Part shown: in pieces, positions 7,123 through 11,947 of the stretch
Layout: the number at the start of each line of letters is the position of its first letter
Numbering within the stretch: the first letter of the stretch is position 1
Assembly: GCA_023391175.1 (NCBI GenBank)
Contig: JAEWBL010000589.1
Span: 1 to 11,947 of the forward strand
Length of the DNA stretch: 11,947 bases
Direction: 5' to 3'
Source of the DNA: Pseudomonadota bacterium
GTDB lineage: Bacteria; Pseudomonadota; Alphaproteobacteria; Rhizobiales; Xanthobacteraceae
Made by a program: the position numbers and the translations under genes
Notes under the pieces: generated by a model
Databases searched by the model: none
Seen by the model: the letters and a program-made list of their open reading frames with translations, nothing else
What the model was told of the DNA's origin: nothing

Positions 7123-7748
7123 CGGCCGAAGACCTCACGCCCCACCGCCACCAGCGCGTGGGCGTCGGCAGTGATGGCTTCCACCGCCTTGCCCGGCTTG
7201 AACAAAGCCGAGCCGATGCCGAAGCCTTCCGCGCCGGCGGCGCGGTAGGCGGCCATGTTGGTGGTGTCGATGCCGCCCACGGGCAGGAGCGGGATGTCGG
7301 TGAGCACCGCGCGCCACGCCTTCACGAGGTGGGGCGGGATGCCCTCGGCCGGGAACAGCTTCAGGGCGTCGGCTCCAGCGGCGCGGGCGGCGAAGGCTTC
7401 GGTGGGGGTGGCGACGCCCGGCGTGCAGACGAGGCCGGCGGCCTTGGCGGCGCGGATCACGGCGAGATCCGCGTGGGGCATCACGATGAGCCGGCCACCC
7501 GCCGCCTTCACCGCGTCCACATCCTCCCGCGTCAGCACCGTACCGGCGCCGATCAGCGCGCGGTCGCCGAAGGCGTCGGCGAGGATGCGGATGGAGTCCA
7601 GCGGCTGGGGCGAATTGAGCGGCACCTCGATGATGGTGAAGCCCGCCCCCACCAGCGCCGCGCCGATGTCCAGGGCCTCCTCCGGCTTCAGGCCGCGCAG
7701 GATGGCGACGAGGGGGCAGGCGGCAAGGGCGTCCTTGAAGGTGGGCAT
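7119..7748 (-). CDS. dgoA: 2-dehydro-3-deoxy-6-phosphogalactonate aldolase
   Basis: This 209-residue cytoplasmic class I aldolase of the KDPG/KDPGal family cleaves 2-dehydro-3-deoxy-6-phosphogalactonate to pyruvate and D-glyceraldehyde 3-phosphate, the last step of the De Ley-Doudoroff galactose/galactonate route. Visible active-site features are R18 in AILRG, E41 in IIEVPLNSP, the GAGTVL loop (67-72) and the Schiff-base lysine K130 in ALKLFPAEG; VGGI (157-160) is the phosphate-binding region. EVPLNSP favours DgoA over Eda-type KDPG aldolase, and the adjacent dgoK agrees. ATG 7748 is chosen because GGAG lies about eight bases upstream and the family N terminus (LVAILRG) follows closely; a longer in-frame extension to 8213 is only antisense-like read-through of dgoK. 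It is last in the six-gene run, 17 bp after dgoK. Its TAA stop overlaps the lldR stop. Confidence 0.93.
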   Translation of the reverse strand: MPTFKDALAACPLVAILRGLKPEEALDIGAALVGAGFTIIEVPLNSPQPLDSIRILADAFGDRALIGAGTVLTREDVDAVKAAGGRLIVMPHADLAVIRAAKAAGLVCTPGVATPTEAFAARAAGADALKLFPAEGIPPHLVKAWRAVLTDIPLLPVGGIDTTNMAAYRAAGAEGFGIGSALFKPGKAVEAITADAHALVAVGREVFGR

Positions 7749-7765
7749 CGGTCGCACTCCTGAAA

Positions 7766-8671
7766 TCAGATGAAGCCGGCGGCTTTCGCCACCGCATGCT
7801 GTCCGGCCGGGCCGCAGCCTTCCGGCGCGCGGGCGTGGGGCAGGCCGAGCTGGGTCGCGGCCTCGGCATAGCGCGCGGCCAGCGCCGGGTTGGCCACCAG
7901 CGTGAACGGCTCGCCGGCCGAGGCATCGCGCAGTTCGGCGCCGATGATGAGGCCGGAGAGCATGTCCGCACTGTCCGCCCCGTCGAGCCGCCCGGTGAGG
8001 CCCAGCGCGCGCAGCGAGAACAACCGGCCGAGCAGCGCGCCCGGTCCTTCGAGTTCCGCCGCTGCTGCCACACCCCGGCGGAAGCCCTCGGCGGAAACGG
8101 CCCCCTCCTCCATCATCCGGCCGAGGATGGTGTGCCCCTTGAGCGCGGCGAAGACCTCGCCCGTCATGTAGGTGGCGAAGGTGGCGATGCGGCCCGCTTC
8201 GACCCGCACCCATTTGGAATGGGTGCCCGGCAGCACGAACAGCCCGTCCGCAAGGCCGAGGCGCGCAAGGGCGCCGAGCACCTCCACCTCCTCGCCGCGG
8301 ATCACGTCGGGCGCCTTGTCGTCGTCCTTCAGCACGCCGGGCACGATGGCGATGCGGCCGAAGCCGGGCTGGGGCGGCACCTCCGCGAGGGCTGCGGCAA
8401 GATCGGGAAGGCCGGCGGGGCAGCGGGCATAGGGCGCCTCCACCCAGCCTTGCCGGCTTCCCACCATGCCGGAGAGCAGAACCGGCAGCGGGCCATGCTC
8501 GCGCGCCCAGTCGCCGGCGATGGCCGCCAGCACCTCGGGAAAGCCCGCGCCACCGAGCGCCATGATGCCCTGCCCGCTCGCCCGGCTGGCGAGCACCTCG
8601 CCGTCCGCCGCCATGAGATAGGCGCGGAGCGAGGATGTGCCCCAGTCACAGGTGATGAGCGCGGGCGTCAT
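7766..8671 (-). CDS. dgoK: 2-dehydro-3-deoxygalactonokinase
   Basis: This roughly 301-residue cytoplasmic kinase uses ATP to phosphorylate 2-dehydro-3-deoxy-D-galactonate at C6, supplying the substrate of DgoA. The N-terminal DWGTSSLRAYL is the family's phosphate-1 motif. Other DgoK blocks are SGMVGSRQGWVEAPY, IVPGV, RGEEVEVLGAL, FVLPGTHSKWVRVE (the GTHSKW signature), TYMTGEVFAAL, GRLFSLRALGL and LIIGAEL. The length is normal for the family. Start choice is uncertain: ATG 8671 places DWGTS at residue 9 after a weak GAAG, while an in-frame GTG at 8686 begins six bases after the ATPase stop without a clear Shine-Dalgarno. Either way it is probably translationally coupled to the ATPase gene upstream. 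dgoA follows after 17 bp, making a compact kinase-aldolase pair. Confidence 0.92.
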   Translation of the reverse strand: MTPALITCDWGTSSLRAYLMAADGEVLASRASGQGIMALGGAGFPEVLAAIAGDWAREHGPLPVLLSGMVGSRQGWVEAPYARCPAGLPDLAAALAEVPPQPGFGRIAIVPGVLKDDDKAPDVIRGEEVEVLGALARLGLADGLFVLPGTHSKWVRVEAGRIATFATYMTGEVFAALKGHTILGRMMEEGAVSAEGFRRGVAAAAELEGPGALLGRLFSLRALGLTGRLDGADSADMLSGLIIGAELRDASAGEPFTLVANPALAARYAEAATQLGLPHARAPEGCGPAGQHAVAKAAGFI

Positions 8672-8692
8672 CTTCGCGGGTGTCACGGGGCG

Positions 8693-9475
<783 letters not shown>

Positions 9476-9678
9476 GGCTAGGCCCTTCTCGTGTCTGTCG
9501 ATGTCCGCGTCGGACGCCGGTCTTACATGTGCTGTCATGCCCCGGCTTGTCCGGGGCATCCACGGTGCCGCCTGTCGGGTGGCCGAACTTCTGCAAGCCG
9601 CCCGGCCATCCCGTGGATCCCCCGGACGAGCCGGGGGATGACGGTTGTTACGGCGGGAAAACCGGTGGCGTCAGCCGC
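9476..9678 (-). other. Intergenic gap inside the transporter operon
   Basis: A 203-bp non-coding gap lies between the binding-protein stop (9679) and the ATPase start (9475). It is dominated by the palindromic repeat 9534-9642. The AAGGG ribosome binding site of the ATPase gene is at 9483-9487. I see no open reading frame of its own and no clear promoter. Confidence 0.65.
9534..9642. repeat. Long inverted-repeat (REP-like) intergenic element
   Basis: Arm 9534-9565 and arm 9611-9642 (32 bases each) are near-perfect reverse complements with only a few mismatches, separated by 45 bases. Each arm is itself palindromic (GCCCCGG-CTTGT-CCGGGGC at 9539-9557; CCCCCGG-ACGAG-CCGGGGG at 9619-9637). This form, with GTCAT at the outer ends and a CCACGG / CCGTGG inner edge, resembles mobile palindromic repeats common between genes in alphaproteobacteria; the family assignment is from memory. 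Placed just after the binding-protein gene, it may stabilise that mRNA end or attenuate transcription into the ATPase, dgoK and dgoA. Confidence 0.8.
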
Positions 9679-10494
9679 TCAGAACGTCGGCATGGTGGGC
9701 AGCGGCTCCTTGAACCACTTCTGGTTGATGGCGTCGAGTTCGCCATTGTTCTTCACGAAATAGAGGAAGGTGTTGATCCACTGCAGGAAGTCGGCGGAGC
9801 CGCGGCGCACGGTGATGCCGTTGTACTGGCTGCGCAGGGTGATCTTCTTCTCGATGCCCATGTCCGGGTTGGCCTGGGCGATGTTGGCGCCGATGAGGTT
9901 GTTGGCGCCGAGCAGGTCCACCTGTCCGGAGAGGAAGGCCTGCACGGCCGTGGCGTCGTCGTCGAAACGCATGATGGTGGCGCCCTTCGGCACGGCGGCG
10001 GTCAGCGCGGTGTCCTGCGTGGAGGCACGGGCCACGGCGATCTTCTTGCCCACGGTCTGGTCGAGGCTCTTGATCTCGGTCTTCTTGGGGCCGATCAGCT
10101 GGATCTCGATGGTGGAATAAGGGATGGAGAACATCACCTGCTTGGCGCGCTCGGGGGTGATGCCGAACACCGCGATGAGCACGTCCACCTTGTTGGTGAG
10201 CAGGTACGGGATGCGGTTCGGCCCGGTCACCGGCACCTGCTCCACCTCTACGCCGAGATACTTGCCCATAAGGCGGGCGACGTCGGCATCATAGCCTTCC
10301 GGCTTGCCCTGGGTGTCGAGCAGGCCGAAGGGGGCGACGTCCACCAGCATGCCGACGGTGAGCTTCTTCTTCGACAGGATGTCGTCGATGCTCTGTGCCG
10401 AAGCGCCGTGGGAGAGGCCGGTGGCGGCCAGCGCCGCGAGGCCCAGCGCCGCGACGGCGCCGCGCGCGCTCTTCAGAATGGTGCCGAAAGTCAT
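9679..10494 (-). CDS. Periplasmic substrate-binding protein of a PAAT-family ABC transporter
   Basis: This 271-residue periplasmic protein captures the ligand for the adjacent permeases. Its N terminus has a basic start, the hydrophobic core GAVAALGLAALAATGLSHG and a signal-peptidase I site ASA-QS after residue 33; there is no lipobox. The mature part reads as a type II (SBP_bac_3) protein: KLTVGMLVDVAPFGLLDTQG, GYDADVARLMGKYLGVEVE, NRIPYLLTNKVDVLIA, TPERAKQVMFSIPYSTIEI, KKIAVARASTQD, QAFLSGQVDLLGANN and a C-terminal helix ELDAINQKWFKE. Full length for the family. ATG 10494 has GGAGG eight bases upstream. It follows permease 1 with a 65-bp gap carrying a stem-loop. Relatives bind amino acids, opines or related zwitterions; the dgoKA neighbours make an aldonate or amino-aldonate worth considering. 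Confidence 0.93.
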   Translation of the reverse strand: MTFGTILKSARGAVAALGLAALAATGLSHGASAQSIDDILSKKKLTVGMLVDVAPFGLLDTQGKPEGYDADVARLMGKYLGVEVEQVPVTGPNRIPYLLTNKVDVLIAVFGITPERAKQVMFSIPYSTIEIQLIGPKKTEIKSLDQTVGKKIAVARASTQDTALTAAVPKGATIMRFDDDATAVQAFLSGQVDLLGANNLIGANIAQANPDMGIEKKITLRSQYNGITVRRGSADFLQWINTFLYFVKNNGELDAINQKWFKEPLPTMPTF

Positions 10495-10513
10495 CGTCTC
10501 TTCCTCCGTCTGC

Positions 10514-10530
10514 GCCGCCTCCGGGGCGGC
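10514..10530 (-). other. Stem-loop just upstream of the binding-protein RBS
   Basis: On the minus strand GCCGCC-CCGGA-GGCGGC forms a 6-bp GC stem, ending seven bases before the GGAGG of the binding-protein gene. There is no U run after it, so it is not a standard terminator. It could be an RNA processing or stability element that raises binding-protein expression. Confidence 0.4.
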
Positions 10531-10559
10531 CTTTGTCTTGAGGGTCAATCCTTGAACCG

Positions 10560-11213
10560 TCACCGGGACACGGTGCCGAAACGCTTTTCGAGGTGGCGGG
10601 CGTAGAGCGAGAGCGGCCAGCACAGGGCGAAGTAGATCGCCGCCACGATGCCGAACACCAGGAACGGCCGGAAGGTCGCATTGTTCACGATCTGCCCGGC
10701 GCGGGTCAGCTCCACGAAGCCGATGATGGAGGCGAGCGACGTGCTCTTCACCAGCATCACCAGAAAGCCGACCGTGGGCGCCACCGCGATCTTGGCGGCC
10801 TGCGGCAGGATGATCTCGCGCATCCGCGTCACGTAATGCAGGCCCAGCGCCGTGGAGGCCTCCCACTGGCCCTTCGGGATGGCCTGGATGCAGCCCCGCC
10901 AGATCTCGCCGAGGAAGGCGGCGGCGTTCAGCGTGAGGCCGAGCGCGGCGGCGGCGAGCGGGTCCACCGAGGCGCCCACCATGGTGGCGCCGAAGAACAC
11001 GAGGAAGAGCTGCATCAGCAGCGGCGTGCCCTGAAAGACCAGGATGTAGGCTCCCGCCGTCGCCCGCAGCCACTGCCACGGTGCGGTCCGTGCGAGGGCC
11101 ACCAGCAGTCCCAGCGCCGCACCGCCCGCGAAGGCGATGGCCGAGAGCAGCAGCGTCCAGCGCACGGCGGAGATGAGGAAGAGGAATTCGGCGGAGGTGA
11201 ACTGGCGGATCAT
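10560..11213 (-). CDS. PAAT-family ABC transporter permease 1
   Basis: This 217-residue inner-membrane subunit belongs to the His/Glu/Gln/Arg-type permease family. It shows several hydrophobic spans (about 11-41, 53-77, 87-105, 143-166 and 184-204), the characteristic FQGTPLLMQLF segment (60-70) and the cytoplasmic EAA loop EASTALGLHYVTRMREIILPQA (118-139) that docks onto the ATPase. ATG 11213 follows a strong GAGGAGGG Shine-Dalgarno and starts 13 bp after the stop of permease 2, so the pair is very likely co-translated. It probably forms a heterodimer with permease 2, as in other systems with two permease genes. The gene is intact and of normal length. Substrate is not determined by this subunit alone. 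Confidence 0.93.
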   Translation of the reverse strand: MIRQFTSAEFLFLISAVRWTLLLSAIAFAGGAALGLLVALARTAPWQWLRATAGAYILVFQGTPLLMQLFLVFFGATMVGASVDPLAAAALGLTLNAAAFLGEIWRGCIQAIPKGQWEASTALGLHYVTRMREIILPQAAKIAVAPTVGFLVMLVKSTSLASIIGFVELTRAGQIVNNATFRPFLVFGIVAAIYFALCWPLSLYARHLEKRFGTVSR

Positions 11214-11226
11214 GTCGCTCCCCTCC

Positions 11227-11901
11227 TCAACGCGCGGCGTCGGTGCGCGCGAACACCGCGCGATAGATGAGCGCGAATGCGCCGGCGAACATCAGCGACA
11301 TGGCGAAATACATGCCCGTCACCACGATGTAGATCTCGAACGAACGGAAGGTCTGCGATTGCAGGTTGTTCGCCACCGCCGTCAGTTCCTCTGCCGAGAT
11401 GGCGGAGACGACGGAGGAGGTCAGCATCAAAAGGATAAACTGGCTGGTGAGGGACGGGTAGATCGCCTTCAGCGCCGGGAACAGCACCACATAAAGGAAG
11501 ATCTGCAGACGCTTGAGGCCAAGCGCCAGCCCGGCCTCGATCTGGCCCCGGTGGATGGTCTCGATGCCCGCGCGCACGATCTCGGTGCAATAGGCGCCGG
11601 CGTTGATGACCATGGCGAGGAGCGCCGCCTCGTTGGCATCGAGCCGCACCCCGGCACGCGGCAGGCCGAAGAAGATGATGAAGATCTGCACCAGGAACGG
11701 CGTGTTGCGGATCACCTCCACATACACATCCACCAGCCAGCGGATCGGGCGCGGCCCCTGTGTCTTGCCCAGTGCGCAGATCACCGCCACCAGAAGGCCG
11801 AGGATCATGGCAAGGCCGGAAAGGCGGATCGTCAGCCACGCGCCGAGCAGCAGCTCGGGCCAGGCGTTGAAGACGTCTCCGAACTGGAAGACGTAGGTCA
11901 T
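11227..11901 (-). CDS. PAAT-family ABC transporter permease 2
   Basis: This 224-residue inner-membrane permease is the partner of permease 1. It has the family's VIRNTPFLVQIFIIFFGLP segment (63-81) and the EAA loop EAGLALGLKRLQIFLYVVLFPAL (122-144), where the usual LPQA ending is changed to FPAL. Hydrophobic spans occur at about 15-44, 57-80, 92-112, 151-172 and 188-213. ATG 11901 is preceded by AGGAGG six bases upstream, so the start is well supported. It is the first gene of the run that lies within the window. Only 46 bases remain upstream and no promoter or operator can be recognised there, so further operon genes or a regulator may lie beyond the window edge. Confidence 0.93.
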   Translation of the reverse strand: MTYVFQFGDVFNAWPELLLGAWLTIRLSGLAMILGLLVAVICALGKTQGPRPIRWLVDVYVEVIRNTPFLVQIFIIFFGLPRAGVRLDANEAALLAMVINAGAYCTEIVRAGIETIHRGQIEAGLALGLKRLQIFLYVVLFPALKAIYPSLTSQFILLMLTSSVVSAISAEELTAVANNLQSQTFRSFEIYIVVTGMYFAMSLMFAGAFALIYRAVFARTDAAR

Positions 11902-11947
11902 CTTGCGCCTCCTGTCGGGCGATTGGCGGGCCGGCGGGCGGGGCCGG

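Noticed and set aside
9476..9559. Longer N terminus for the ABC ATPase starting at 9559
   Set aside because: The extra residues come from translating the palindromic repeat; a good ribosome binding site supports ATG 9475.

Overview
The window is GC-rich DNA that looks like an alphaproteobacterium of the Hyphomicrobiales, possibly Xanthobacteraceae. This is inferred from base composition, very long glycine-rich autotransporter-type repeats, a polar-amino-acid ABC transporter operon and a GC-rich palindromic intergenic repeat; no rRNA or marker gene is present to confirm it.

Positions 1 to about 3607 (minus strand) hold part of a huge glycine-rich, beta-helix-type autotransporter passenger. 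It has lost its N terminus, runs off the window at position 1, and is broken by three stop codons and two frameshifts. At about 3608-3611 it is joined out of frame to the first 191 codons of a TIGR03032-family gene (3608-4180, minus), whose C-terminal half is missing. This is two gene remnants fused at one junction, either by a genomic deletion or by an assembly misjoin in repetitive DNA.

Positions 4181-7122 (plus strand) form an L-lactate uptake module: a full-length LldP permease (GTG start at 4488) followed by an LldR-type FadR/GntR regulator. The permease promoter region carries two perfect TTTGGT-N3-ACCAAA palindromes and one imperfect copy, all separated by whole helical turns. Two related sites lie ahead of lldR. 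The layout fits a lactate-responsive, autoregulated circuit. No lactate dehydrogenase gene is next to it.

Positions 7119-11901 (minus strand) form a six-gene run, read from high to low coordinates: two PAAT-family ABC permeases, a periplasmic binding protein, an ABC ATPase, then dgoK and dgoA. The last two phosphorylate and cleave 2-dehydro-3-deoxygalactonate to pyruvate and glyceraldehyde 3-phosphate. The arrangement suggests the transporter imports a sugar acid or amino-sugar acid that enters this pathway. A long palindromic repeat sits between the binding-protein and ATPase genes. The stop codons of lldR and dgoA overlap at 7119-7122.

All seven other protein genes are intact, so the clustered damage in the autotransporter region is specific to that locus. 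I saw no tRNA, rRNA, CRISPR array, transposase or integrase.
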